A DNA stretch of 64,000 bases, taken from positions 205,798 through 269,797 of the forward strand of contig NZ_BMTP01000011.1 in the NCBI RefSeq assembly GCF_014649735.1, written 5' to 3'. Position 1 is the first letter of the stretch. Every line of letters begins with the position of its first letter. The translations under genes were made by a program, and so were the position numbers. The DNA comes from Streptomyces lavendofoliae (lineage in GTDB: Bacteria > Actinomycetota > Actinomycetes > Streptomycetales > Streptomycetaceae). Shown piece by piece: positions 8,457-17,261 of this stretch. The notes below the pieces were generated by a model. That model had not been told where the DNA came from and did no database searches. It was given only the letters and a program-made list of their open reading frames with translations.

Positions 8457-9061
8457 ATGCGTTACGCCAGCACTGACCCCGAGCTGATGGACCTGGTCCG
8501 ACGGTTCGTCACGCCTGGCCGGCGATACCAGCGGCTGGGTGGAAGCTCGCTGCGGTTGAGCGGGCCTGAGCGCGACCTGTTCGTGAGGGAGCTGGTCCAG
8601 GCTGCCGGGGAGATCACTCCCGCTGAGCTCGGCGTCCTCTTCGAAGGCGGTTGGCGAGAGCGTAAGACTGCCTCTTGGTTGGTTGCTGTAGCCGGCAGGA
8701 CCGAGTTCCGCAGCCGCATCGGTGAACTCCTGCTGGCCGGCGAAGGCCCCGGCGGCGGGGCCTACTCGGCACCGGCGCGGACGCCGATCTGGTCTGCAGA
8801 TACCTTGATCGCTGCTTGCCTCAACCCGACCGCGTCTACGACCAGATCGTCGCTCTCAGCACACTGCTTCACCTTGATGCCGTCCTTGGGGCCGAGCGAG
8901 CATCCCCATACCTTGCCGCGGGTGGCCTGTGGCAGCACTGGACCGATGCCACGCCGTACCTGTTGCGGGATCCGCAGAAGTACCGGCAGGTCGTGGACCA
9001 GCTCTGTTCCTTCGCCAGCGAGTGCAGTGAACTCTTGGCCGGAACGGAACCCAGGAACTGA
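8457..9061 (+). pseudogene. DUF6000-like protein gene with a frameshift
   Basis: The first frame (8457 to about 8765) encodes about 103 residues containing GPERDLFVRELVQAAGEITP and ASWLVAVAGRTEFRSRIGEL. After an indel near 8765 a second frame continues GADADLVCRYLDRCLPQPDR and runs through SPYLAAGGLWQHWTDATPYL to a stop at 9061. Joined, they give a helical-repeat protein of about 200 residues resembling the Streptomyces DUF6000 family (assignment from memory). Function unknown. The ATG follows a plausible purine-rich site. Confidence 0.65.
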
Positions 9062-9389
9062 GCCTCCTGACCCGCCGGCTGGAAGCTGACTGCTGCGGAC
9101 GCCTCGGTAGGGTCTGGGCGATGACAGGGAACCAGGGCCGCTGGCCAGAGATCGACCAGGATGGTGGCATCGAGGCGGTGACGCTCCTCTTGCAGCGCAG
9201 GATCACGACCGGGGCCCTCGTTGTCACCGGGGCTGAGGCCCCTGTCCCGTAACCGACGGCGGGTGGTTAAGCATTCGGGGAAGGCGCTGCGGTCGTACTC
9301 GGAAACCAGCGGGTTCGCAGAATATGGTGGTAGTCGTGGCAGGAACTCACTGGCGGGTTGTGGGTTTGTAGTGGGAGGCGCTCGGGTTC
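9062..9389. other. spacer with one possible small ORF
   Basis: A 43-codon frame at 9121-9252 starts with ATG and ends with TAA but shows no family resemblance and only a weak ribosome site. I do not call it a gene. Nothing else is seen. Confidence 0.3.
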
Positions 9390-9977
9390 GTGCGCGACGC
9401 GTCAGGCGAGATGAGGCTCCAATGGGTTGGGAAGGGGCCTGGGGTGGGTTATGTATTGCAGGCGGTGATCGCAGGGGACGAGCTGCTGAGTGCCGCGGCA
9501 CGGGACGTTCCGGGAGCACGAGTGGCGCCTCTTCGGCAGGGCCTGTCGCTGATGCCGATGACGGATGAGGTCTTCGACGGCGTCACGGACGGCAGCTCCG
9601 CAGGGGATCTCGGATTCTGGCGGCTGCCGGGTGGCTTCGAAAGACTGCTCGCTCAGTGGTCGGTCTCAGGGCCGGCTGCCTATGTGGAGGCCGAGTACTT
9701 CGGTGGCGTCGGCGAGCAACGAGCCGCCGTCTGGGCTGACGGGGCACTGGTGCTGGGGCCGCTGGATGTGCCAACGAAGAAGTGGTTCTCCCGAACAGTC
9801 AGCCCGATCTCCCAGGCCCTTGGGCGGCTGGGCGCGCGAAGGGGCCTGCGTGAGGACGAGTTCGAGGCCGTGGGGCTGGACCGCCACCGTGACAACGAAG
9901 GCTGGATCTCGTCCATCGACACACTCCGGGAGCGATCGTGCGGACGGGGGGTAGCCGGTAGTAGTCGCAGCTCGTGA
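9390..9977 (+). CDS. conserved hypothetical protein, 3' end probably altered
   Basis: 195 residues from a GTG start preceded by GGGAGG 11 bases upstream. The body includes LMPMTDEVFDGVTDGS, AYVEAEYFGGVGEQRAAVW and PISQALGRLGARRGLREDEF, which I recall as a common Streptomyces protein of unknown function. After about residue 170 (ISSIDTLRERSC...) the sequence stops resembling the family, and its DNA overlaps an opposing truncated frame. A recombination junction near 9920 seems to have replaced the last codons. Probably cytoplasmic, with no signal or membrane segment. Confidence 0.65.
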   Translation: MRDASGEMRLQWVGKGPGVGYVLQAVIAGDELLSAAARDVPGARVAPLRQGLSLMPMTDEVFDGVTDGSSAGDLGFWRLPGGFERLLAQWSVSGPAAYVEAEYFGGVGEQRAAVWADGALVLGPLDVPTKKWFSRTVSPISQALGRLGARRGLREDEFEAVGLDRHRDNEGWISSIDTLRERSCGRGVAGSSRSS

Positions 9978-10044
9978 CGTGGGCCGGGTTGGTCTCGCTG
10001 ACGTGATGCGCGGTGCCGTATGTGTTCGTGATCGTGATGTTCAT
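9921..10044 (-). pseudogene. truncated small ORF
   Basis: An ATG at 10044, preceded by GGGAAGGA, begins MNITITNTYGTAHHVSETNP and continues AHVTSCDYYRLPPVRTIAPG. The good ribosome site and non-random composition suggest a real gene start. The frame runs into the tail of the opposing hypothetical gene near 9920, so its end is lost. Family unknown. Confidence 0.4.
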
Positions 10045-10139
10045 GCGTGGGTGTCCTTCCCGGGGTAACAGCGGGCGCCAGGCGGGTCGGGGCGGGTTCT
10101 GGTTGTGGTTCGGCGGGGCGCCGGCGACGCGCCTCACGC

Positions 10140-10870
10140 GCGGACCGCGTCCGCGTACTGCGCTGCCAGGTCCGTCCGGCCCTCGGGGGGCGTCGATCCT
10201 GGTCGTAGTCGGCGGCCTCGTGCTCGACGCTGTCGTCGTGGACGGTGCAGACGATGTCCGGGGCGTTGTCCATGGCGCCGGTCAGCGCCTTGTGCAGGTC
10301 GGTGACCGAGTAGGCCGGCGCCCACGCCTACCGGGTGCACTCCGGGTCGAAGGGGCAGGGCAGCAGGATGCCGAAGCCGAAGCCACCTTCGCCGTCGACG
10401 TCGTCGCGGAACGCCAGGGTGAGGTATTGCTGTCCGAGGCGGATCTCCGCGACGCGGTCCCGGCCGGTCACCAGGTCCGAGCCCGGCCGCCACTACCACA
10501 GCGGCAGGATCTCCGGGCCGATGAAGCGGCGGACCAGGAGCAGATCGCCCAGGCCGTTGCTGCCGTCGCGCCCAGGGTCGGTCTTCCGGCATGCGAGAGC
10601 GGCTTGAGGAAGGGCTCCAGGCAGTACAGGGCATTGGCGAAGACGATGGTGTTGAAGCCTTCGGCGGCCGGCCGCTGGTGCGAGTGGATTGTCGCCCGGT
10701 TCTGGGCGCGGGTTACGCCCTCGGGCACGCGCCGGTTCTCCGGCCGCGGGCCCTGGTCGCTCCCAGCAGACCGGCAGCGGCGTGGTGACGATCACCGCGA
10801 CGGTCGGCTTCCCTGTCAAGTTCCTCTGCCCAGCCAGTGAGTTGTCTCTGACGGAGGGGCGGATCGGGTG
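10140..10870 (-). pseudogene. decayed gene or genes of plasmid/integrative-element type
   Basis: Minus-strand segments in changing frames read like coding sequence: AQNRATIHSHQRPAAEGFNT and IVFANALYCLEPFLKPLSH (10575-10715), LVRRFIGPEILPLW (10495-10540), GRDRVAEIRLGQQYLTLAFR and DDVDGEGGFGFGILLPCPFD (10345-10465), DLHKALTGAMDNAPDIVCTV (10235-10300). In-frame stops at about 10497 and 10330 and several frameshifts break them. I do not recognise the family. The style and context fit genes from conjugative elements. Confidence 0.4.
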
Positions 10871-11072
10871 GGGGCACCCCGGCGTGGAGAGGGACACCGG
10901 CGAAAGGTGTCTGGCAGTGCCGACGAAACTGGCTCACTTGATCACGATGAGCCCGTTTCCCTACCAAGGTCCCCGCCCAACTCGGCGCCGATGTTCACCG
11001 GCCGTGGCAGCCTTGCCCGGATCGGGCCCGGTTCTGCACCCGATGGGGAGGGCAGGTTTGGGGCAGCACTGT
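10871..11072. other. no supportable gene
   Basis: Spacer between the decayed block and the 3' end of the LysR gene. Nothing recognised. Confidence 0.4.
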
Positions 11073-12023
11073 TCAATGCTGCTTACTCCCGCGCCGGGGA
11101 TGGTTCGTGGGTGGTTCGGGCAGCCAGTCGCGCGTCGGGTCGTACTCCAGCCATCGGCTTCGCCCTGCTTCCTCAGCGCAGGCGGCGGCGAGGTCGTTCA
11201 GCCCTGGGTGGCTGTTTCCGGTGCGCCACAGCAGTGACCAGGCGTATAGCGGCGTGGGATCGACCAGGGGGAGGGAGCGCAACCCGGGGACCTGCGGCAG
11301 TGGCACATCGGCGGGCATCAGCGAGAAGCGTCGCGGGTCCGCCGTGACCTCGGCGAGGAAGTGGACGAGCCCCAGATTGACGCTCGTGGCCGTGTTCTGG
11401 ATGTCGAATCGGTCGGCGAACCGGTGGAGGAAGTCGAGCCGGTCCAGCGCGCCGGGTGCCCACAGCGTGCTGTCGCGCAATTGGTCGGGCCGCAGAGCCG
11501 GTTCGGCTGCGAGCGGATGGTCCGCGCTCAGTACGGCGTCCACCGGTTCGAGGCGGACGAGGCGGTGTGCAAGGCCGGCGGGCAGCGGGGGGTGGACGCG
11601 GCCGAAGGCCGCGTCGATGTCGCCGTTCAGCAGTGCCGTTGTCACCGACGGCAGATCGCGCCCGTGCCCCAGCGCCAGTTCCCCGGCTCGTCCGGCGACT
11701 TGGGCGAGCGTCCGCATCGGCGCGTACAGGTGCCCCCAGACGTCTACGTGCAGCGGGCGTTCCTCGTCGGTTGCCGCCGCGACTGCGGTGTCGGCGGCGG
11801 CCACGGTCTGCCGGGCTGGTGGGAGGAAGCGCTGTCCGGCTTCGGTGAGGCGAACGCCGTTGCCGCCGCGCTGGAACAGCTCGGTGCCAAGCAGGGATTC
11901 CAGCCGCGCGATCCTCTTGGACAGGGCCTGCTGGGAGATGCCGAGCGTCCCGGCTGCCCGCCCGAAGTGCAGTTCCTCGGCGGTGTGCACGAAGGCACGC
12001 ACCTGCGCCACGTCGAGATCCAT
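11073..12023 (-). CDS. LysR-family transcriptional regulator
   Basis: 316 residues from the ATG at 12023, which begins MDLDVAQVRAFVHTAEELHF as in the family (an upstream in-frame ATG at 12044 would add seven atypical residues). The helix-turn-helix is GRAAGTLGISQQALSKRIAR. The remainder is a periplasmic-binding-like effector domain. It is divergent from an oxidoreductase/hydrolase/SDR operon and shares an 89-bp intergenic region containing a dyad fitting a LysR site, so it most likely controls that operon and itself. Effector unknown. Confidence 0.9.
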   Translation of the reverse strand: MDLDVAQVRAFVHTAEELHFGRAAGTLGISQQALSKRIARLESLLGTELFQRGGNGVRLTEAGQRFLPPARQTVAAADTAVAAATDEERPLHVDVWGHLYAPMRTLAQVAGRAGELALGHGRDLPSVTTALLNGDIDAAFGRVHPPLPAGLAHRLVRLEPVDAVLSADHPLAAEPALRPDQLRDSTLWAPGALDRLDFLHRFADRFDIQNTATSVNLGLVHFLAEVTADPRRFSLMPADVPLPQVPGLRSLPLVDPTPLYAWSLLWRTGNSHPGLNDLAAACAEEAGRSRWLEYDPTRDWLPEPPTNHPRRGSKQH

Positions 12024-12039
12024 GGCTCCCACCATAGGT

Positions 12040-12056
12040 GACAACCAAAAGTTGTC
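12040..12056. promoter_or_regulatory. LysR-type binding dyad
   Basis: Perfect inverted repeat GACAAC-CAAAA-GTTGTC (6-bp arms, 5-bp spacer) midway between the divergent starts at 12023 and 12113. It has the size and interrupted symmetry expected for a LysR recognition site. Confidence 0.6.
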
Positions 12057-12112
12057 GGCTTTGCTCAGCTGTTGTTGGATCGCGGGGTGGCCCGGGGGGT
12101 TGCATCATCACC

Positions 12113-13033
12113 ATGCAAAGACTGATTCCCACGGGAGACGCGGCGCGCCCGGTCGCCTTCGCCGAGGTCCCCCAGCCCGTGCCGGAGCCCGGTGAGGCAC
12201 TGATCAAAGTCGAGGCGTTCGCTCCGAACCGGGGCGAGACATTCCTCCTCGAACAGCCCCGGCCGGAGCTGCTGCCCGGCAAGGACATCGCAGGGCTCGT
12301 TGTACAGGCCGCAGCCGATGGCTCCGGCCCCGGCATCGGCACCCGCGTGGTCGGGCACCCGGCGCAGGGCGGCTGGGCCGAGTACGCCGCCGTGCCCACG
12401 CACTCGCTCGCGGTGCTCCCGGACAGCATCGACAGCGCGAGAGCCGCTGCTCTGCCCCTGGCCGGGATCACTGCGCTGCGGCTGCTGCGTACGGCCGGTT
12501 CCCTGGTCGGCCGACGGGTGCTGCTGACCGGCGCCTCAGGTGGCGTCGGCCACTACGTCACCGAGCTTGCGGTTGGGGCAGGAGCCGAGCTGACCACGGT
12601 GACGTCCACGCCGGCGCGCGGCGAGCGCCTCGCGGAACTGGGTGCGCATGTGGTTCACGAGGTCGCGGCGGCTCAAGGGCCGTTCGATGTCGTGCTGGAG
12701 TCCACGGGTGGGCCCGACCTGGCACTCGCCCTGTCGAAGGTGCGCCCGGGTGGCCTGCTCGTCTGGTTCGGTCAGGCGAGCCGTACCCCGGTGTCCCTCG
12801 ATTTTTTCCAACTCCTCGGCGGATCCGAAGGGGTCACGATCCAGCACTTTCACTACGCCGGCGCCCCGTACGGCTCCGATCTCTCGGTACTGGTGAGCCT
12901 CGTGGAACAGGGCCGGTTGCACCCGGAGATCAGCCGCACCACCGACTGGGCACGGACCGCAGACACCCTGGTCGACCTGCGAGAGCGCCGGATACGCGGC
13001 AAGGCCGTCCTGCTGACCGGAGGAGCACGATGA
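12113..13033 (+). CDS. zinc-independent medium-chain dehydrogenase/quinone-oxidoreductase-like protein
   Basis: 306 residues. GroES-like N-terminal part with VEAFAPNRGETFLLEQPRPE and PGKDIAGLV, then a Rossmann fold with GASGGVG at 140-146 for NAD(P)H binding. The Cys/His ligands of zinc alcohol dehydrogenases are absent, which fits quinone- or enone-reductase types. The frame is open upstream to 12038, but the ATG at 12113 gives the family N-terminus. Its stop overlaps the next gene's ATG (ATGA), so the three genes to 14765 are translationally coupled and probably act on one substrate. Confidence 0.87.
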   Translation: MQRLIPTGDAARPVAFAEVPQPVPEPGEALIKVEAFAPNRGETFLLEQPRPELLPGKDIAGLVVQAAADGSGPGIGTRVVGHPAQGGWAEYAAVPTHSLAVLPDSIDSARAAALPLAGITALRLLRTAGSLVGRRVLLTGASGGVGHYVTELAVGAGAELTTVTSTPARGERLAELGAHVVHEVAAAQGPFDVVLESTGGPDLALALSKVRPGGLLVWFGQASRTPVSLDFFQLLGGSEGVTIQHFHYAGAPYGSDLSVLVSLVEQGRLHPEISRTTDWARTADTLVDLRERRIRGKAVLLTGGAR

Positions 13034-14022
13034 GCGTCACCGAATTCGCCGCCGCCCAGTGGACACGCGCCACCGGTGCGGGCGTGGACCCGCACGAGTA
13101 CCAGCGCGTCACCGATGGCCTCACCTCCGTCGTCGACTGGGGGCCGGCCTTCCTGCGCAGCGGGCAGAGTTACCTCCAGCGCGCGGAGGACGCGGGATCG
13201 TCCCGCTCAGCGGGTGAGTACCTGCTGATGGTGGCCCGGTGGTTCCACCTGGCCACCCTGGCGCCGTACGCGGAAGCGCATCGTGCTGCCGTCGAGGCGG
13301 ATCACGCCTTGAGTAGAGGTCTCACCCTGTTGGAGCCCGGTGCGCGGCGGGTGAGTGGTGAGGGATTCACCGGCTGGCTGCGTGGCCCCTCCAACGCGCC
13401 GGGGACCGTGGTTGTCGTCCCCGGCCTGGACTCGGCCAAGGAGGAGTTCCTCGATCTGGTGTCCGCGCTGCTGGCCAGAAGGCTGGCGGTGTTCGCGATG
13501 GACGGCCCCGGACAGGGCGTGCTCGCGGCCACCACGACCTTCGTGCCGGACTACGAGCGGATCGTGGGCCGGGTCATCGACGCCCTCGGCGTCGCACGCA
13601 TCGGGCTCGTCGGCCTGAGCCTGGGCGGCTATTTCGCTGCCCGGACCGCGGCGCTCGAGCCGCGCGTGGCAGCCGTCGCCACCGTCAGCGGTCCCTTCCG
13701 CCTCGACTGGGAGGAACTACCCCCGCCGGTGAAGGACATCATCGCCCAACGCGCCGGAGGAGCCGACGCCGCCCGCGAGTTCGTACGTCACGTGAACCTC
13801 ACCGCCCTGGCCCCCCGCATCGCGACCCCGCTGCTTGTCGTGGACGGCGACCAGGACGTCATCGCCGGCGTGACGAACGGCGAGCCCCTGGCCCGACTGG
13901 CGCCGCACGGCACCCACCTGTCCGTCCCCCACGGAGACCACCTCCTTGGCAACGCCCGGCCCGACTGGCTGCCCCACCTCAGCGACCACCTCACGCACAC
14001 CCTGACGGGAACATCGGCATGA
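13030..14022 (+). CDS. alpha/beta hydrolase (FrsA/DUF1100-like esterase)
   Basis: 330 residues. A helical N-terminal region precedes an alpha/beta-hydrolase core with nucleophile elbow GLSLGG (Ser198), an acidic residue in VDGDQD (about 274-276) and catalytic His in PHGDHLL (about 304). VVVVPGLDSAKEEF (about 127-140) forms the oxyanion region. Proteins of this shape hydrolyse esters or C-C bonds of small molecules. It overlaps the genes on both sides by 4 nt, placing it in the middle of a catabolic or modifying operon under the divergent LysR gene. Confidence 0.87.
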   Translation: MSVTEFAAAQWTRATGAGVDPHEYQRVTDGLTSVVDWGPAFLRSGQSYLQRAEDAGSSRSAGEYLLMVARWFHLATLAPYAEAHRAAVEADHALSRGLTLLEPGARRVSGEGFTGWLRGPSNAPGTVVVVPGLDSAKEEFLDLVSALLARRLAVFAMDGPGQGVLAATTTFVPDYERIVGRVIDALGVARIGLVGLSLGGYFAARTAALEPRVAAVATVSGPFRLDWEELPPPVKDIIAQRAGGADAAREFVRHVNLTALAPRIATPLLVVDGDQDVIAGVTNGEPLARLAPHGTHLSVPHGDHLLGNARPDWLPHLSDHLTHTLTGTSA

Positions 14023-14765
14023 ACCGCTTCACTGGCAAGACCATCCTCATCACCGGCGGCACCAGCGGCATGGGCCTGGCGACCGCACACCGCCTCGTCG
14101 CCGAAGGCGCCCACGTCATCGTCACCGGCCGCACCCGCGCGCGGGTGGACTCCGCAGTCAAGGAGCTCGGCTCCAACGCCTCGGGGATCGTGGCCGACGC
14201 CGCCGACCTGGGCGCGGTGGAAGCGCTGATGGAGACCGTCCGGAACCGTCACGGCCAGTTGGACGGCCTCTTCGCGAACGCGGGCACCGGCACATTCCTG
14301 CCGTTCGAGAACATCACCGAGCCGGACTTCGACCACGCTATCGACGTCAACTTCAAGGGCGTGTTCTTCACCGTCCAAAAGGCGCTGCCGCTACTGGCGC
14401 ACGGAGGCTCGATCGTCGTCAACGCCTCCTGGACGCTCCACCGGGGCAACAGCGTCCTGACCCTCTACTCGGCGACCAAAGCCGCCGTGCACAACCTGGC
14501 CCGAACCCTCGCTGCCTCACTCGCCCCGCGCGGCATCCGCGTCAACTCCGTCAGTCCCGGCTATATCGACACCCCGATGTACCCCGCCGACGCACTGACC
14601 GAAGCGGAGGCAGCGGCGGTCACCGGCCAGATCATCGCCGGCCGCTTCGGACGCCCGGAAGAGGTCGCTGCGGCTGTCGCGTTCCTCGCCTCGTGCGACG
14701 CGTCCTACATCAACGGCCAGGATCTCGTCATCGACGGCGGCCTGGTCGGCGCCGTACCCGCCTGA
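14019..14765 (+). CDS. short-chain dehydrogenase/reductase
   Basis: 248 residues with all classical SDR features: cofactor motif TGGTSGMG (12-19), NAG at 87-89, catalytic Ser137, Tyr150 and Lys154, and a C-terminal GQDLVIDGG. The basic residues after the first strand (GRTRAR) favour NADPH. It is the last gene of the coupled operon, its ATG overlapping the hydrolase stop. The substrate cannot be read from the sequence. No clear terminator is seen downstream. Confidence 0.9.
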   Translation: MNRFTGKTILITGGTSGMGLATAHRLVAEGAHVIVTGRTRARVDSAVKELGSNASGIVADAADLGAVEALMETVRNRHGQLDGLFANAGTGTFLPFENITEPDFDHAIDVNFKGVFFTVQKALPLLAHGGSIVVNASWTLHRGNSVLTLYSATKAAVHNLARTLAASLAPRGIRVNSVSPGYIDTPMYPADALTEAEAAAVTGQIIAGRFGRPEEVAAAVAFLASCDASYINGQDLVIDGGLVGAVPA

Positions 14766-14954
14766 CGATCGGCAACGCACCCCCGCAGCCAGTCAGCTTC
14801 CGCGGGGGCTGCGCTGCCGACGGCCCTCCGGCCCGTGTCCTCGACCGTGGGAAAGGAGCCGCAGAGTGTGGGAGACGATCTCCAACAGCACCTGCGTGGG
14901 ACCAGGTCAACGACTTTCGTCGGTGCATTGGAGAGGGCCGGGGCGGCCCCACCG
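14766..14954. other. spacer, nothing recognised
   Basis: Intergenic stretch after the SDR gene with no supportable frame and no strong hairpin. Confidence 0.4.
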
Positions 14955-15141
14955 GTTGAAGGGCTCACGTGGTGGGTGGGCAAATCCGGGGTCGTCGCTG
15001 ACGACGCCGCGCAGGCCGTCGAGGGAGAGGACCTGGGAGGCCAGGCCAGGTGCGGGCCAGCATCGACTTGCCCGCACCGGAGGCGCCGATCAGCACGATC
15101 AACCCGTTCTCCGGCAGCTCCGGGTGCAGCACCGAGGTCAT
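14955..15141 (-). pseudogene. P-loop kinase/ATP-binding protein N-terminal remnant
   Basis: From the ATG at 15141 the frame reads MTSVLHPELPENGLIVLIGA and then SGAGKSMLARTWP, with a Walker A GASGAGKS. A frameshift follows; the other frame continues ASQVLSLDGLRGVVSDDPG, the next part of polynucleotide-kinase-like AAA proteins. Nothing remains beyond about 60 residues. The ATG overlaps the stop of the gene upstream (ATGA), so the two were once an operon. Confidence 0.65.
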
Positions 15142-15469
15142 TCGACGTCTCCCTGCGGGTCGAGGGCGCGGGCAGCCCAGTTCAGGCGCTGCCCGGCGTT
15201 GTCGGTGATCAGGGCGGCGGCATCATGCAGGGGGCAGGAGGCGTCGCCGTCGCGGTCCGGCTCGATCTGTTCCGCCCGGCGCGCTACGGTGCTGACCACC
15301 TGGGAGAGCATCGAGAAGAGGCCGGGGACGTCGATGTCCTCCTGGGGCTCGCGCAGGAGCGCGGCGAGCTCGCGGGCGTCGACGTCGTCGGCGTTCAGGT
15401 CGTCCTGAACCTGAGGGCAAGCTGGGCGATGCGAGCGAGGCGCGCACCCGGTCCACGCTTGCTCTTCAC
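15138..15469 (-). pseudogene. frameshifted small helical protein, partner of the kinase remnant
   Basis: A GTG at 15469 begins MKSKRGPGARLARIAQLALR. After a frameshift near 15415 the reading continues VQDDLNADDVDARELAALLR and PQEDIDVPGLFSMLSQVVST to ALDPQGDVE and a stop. All-helical composition, no recognised domain. Both this gene and the kinase fragment are broken. Confidence 0.5.
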
Positions 15470-15494
15470 AGGGAGACGCGTTCATGATCGTCGC

Positions 15495-16035
15495 ATGACC
15501 GGGCACTCGGTGACCTTGGACGAGATCGTTTTGGAGGACTGGCCGGCCGTTCACTCGTGGGCGTGCCTTCCGGAGGTGTGCCGCTATCAGTCCTGGGGGC
15601 CGAACACAGAGGTTCAGACGCAGGACTTCGTGGCCTCCGCGGTCAAGGTGTGGTCGGGCACCCCTCAGCGCCGGTTCCCGTTTGTCGCTCGTGTCGGTCG
15701 GGCTGTGGCGGGCTGTGGCGGGCATGGGTGAACTGCATGTCCGTAGCCATCAGCAGCGCCAGGGCGAGATCTCATACATCGTGCATCCCCGGGTAGGGGG
15801 GCAGGGCATCGGCACGGAGATCGGTCGCCGGCGGCCCGCGTACGGGTTCGACGAGCTGGGGCTTCATCGGATCTATGCCACCTGTCACCCGAGGAATCTC
15901 GGCTCCTCCCGAGTGCTGTCCAAGATAGGTATGACGTATGAGGGGCGCATGCGCCACACGGCGCTGCTCCGCGACGGCTGGCGAGACTCGATGGTCTTCA
16001 GCATCCTCGAAGGGGAATGGCGCTCCACTGCGTAA
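15495..16035 (+). pseudogene. GNAT acetyltransferase broken by a 10-bp tandem duplication
   Basis: The first frame gives MTGHSVTLDEIVLEDWPAVH to RFPFVARVGRAVAG. The second gives AGMGELHVRSHQQRQGEISY and then VHPRVGGQGIGTEIGRR (the acetyl-CoA-binding Q/RxxGxG/A loop), NLGSSRVLSKIGMTYEGRM and the family end. Two exact copies of GGCTGTGGCG lie at 15701-15710 and 15711-15720; removing one restores a single 177-codon frame. The protein belongs to the RimJ/RimL-type acetyltransferases acting on amino groups. The lesion appears very recent, because the rest of the frame is intact. Confidence 0.8.
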
Positions 16036-16125
16036 CCCCGCCGGCGGGGTCTTGTCGTCAACCAACAAAGCCACTCTGATGGACTCATGCCATGACGACG
16101 CTGCTGTCCCGCATGTTTCGAGCAC

Positions 16126-16265
16126 GTGCAAAGTTCCATGCCCCCCTGGGACCACAATCCCCACTACCAGCGGCGGATCCTGCGCCGGCTCCCGAGACGC
16201 TTCAACAGCGCCCTGGACGTCGGATCCGGCAGCGGTGACCTCGCCAGACTGCTGGCCTCACGAGC
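16126..16265 (+). pseudogene. SAM-dependent methyltransferase N-terminal fragment
   Basis: From the GTG at 16126 the frame reads PPWDHNPHYQRRILRRLPRR, FNSALDVGSGSGDLARLLAS. DVGSGSGDLA is methyltransferase motif I. Similarity ends at about 16265, where the sequence switches to unrelated GC-rich DNA, so only the first 45 residues survive. Confidence 0.65.
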
Positions 16266-16565
16266 CGGAGCGCGGCGCCGCTTCCTGCGCCTCCTGGGCA
16301 TCAGCGGCTCCAGGCGCCGGGCAACCGGTCGGGGCGCTGCGGGTAGCGGGGCCGGGACGCTGCGGGCGGGCCGGCCGATCCGGCGTCGCGGGCGGGGGAT
16401 AAGCACGAGTGATCTCCTCCAGTCGTCTGTGGGCAGCGTTGCGCCCCGTCGACGTGGTCCTGGTGTCGGCGGGGCGCGGTGGGTGGTGCGTTCGGCCGGG
16501 CGGCCTGTCCGGTCCTCGCCCGGCCCCGGGGTGCGGGGCGATCGAGGGCCAGGCAGGGCGACAGG
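16266..16565. other. GC-rich junk between truncated genes
   Basis: Long open frames exist here in several phases only because stops are rare at this base composition. None resembles a protein family. Confidence 0.4.
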
Positions 16566-17160
16566 TCAGCGGGCGGTGCGGGAGCGGCGGGTGGCCCACG
16601 ACCGCAGCCGGTCGTAGCGGGTCGGGTGGGTGTGCCGCCAGGCGGCGGGCCACACGCCGTGTTCGGTCGGGAAGGAGCGGGACGCGCCGCACGTGCATGT
16701 CCAGACGTGCGGTTCGGGGCGGGTGTCGTCGCGGGTCGCGGTGACCTTGGCGGGGAGGCCGTCGTGGCTCCCGTGGAAGGTGCCGACCCAGAACTCGGCC
16801 TCCTCCAGCGATGAGGACGGCAGTGCGGGGGTGGTGGTGAGGAGGAGCCCGGTGGCGGCGGCGCTGAGGCCGTAGCCGATGCCGCTGCCGGCGTACAGGG
16901 CGGAGTAGCCGACGGGGTGGAGGCCGGCGGGGAGTTGTTCGCGGAGGGTGAGGTTGCGGGTGATCAGTACGGCTGCCTGCAGGAGGCCGGTGAGTGCGAG
17001 GAGGATGGCGATCACGGCCGAGGTGGGGGCGAGTGCGGTGGCGGTGACTCCGGCGATCATGATGATGAGCAGGAGGGTGTTCTACGGTGCGGGCCAGGTG
17101 CGGGCGCCGTAGATGAGGCCGCCGAGGATGCTCGCGAGGGCGAAGCCGGCCTTCGGGTGG
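16566..17160 (-). pseudogene. MFS transporter C-terminal fragment fused to an unrelated tail
   Basis: The minus strand reads GFALASILGGLIYGARTWPA, then an in-frame TAG (17082-17084), then TLLLIIMIAGVTATALAPTS and LLQAAVLITRNLTLREQLPA through ALYAGSGIGYGLSAAATGLL, which are helices 8-11 of a drug-export MFS protein. From about 16800 the frame passes directly into TCTCGASRSFPTEHGVWPAA and WRHTHPTRYDRLRSWATRRS, the tail of a different, soluble protein. The internal stop and missing N-terminal half make it non-functional as a transporter. Confidence 0.55.
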
Positions 17161-17261
17161 GTGCCCCGTCCCGGGTCGGCCTGCGCGGCCGGACGGTGCG
17201 GACGCCGACGCAAGGGGCACGGAGGTCGCGCGCTGCTCCACGTCCGCCCGGGCACCGGCGC

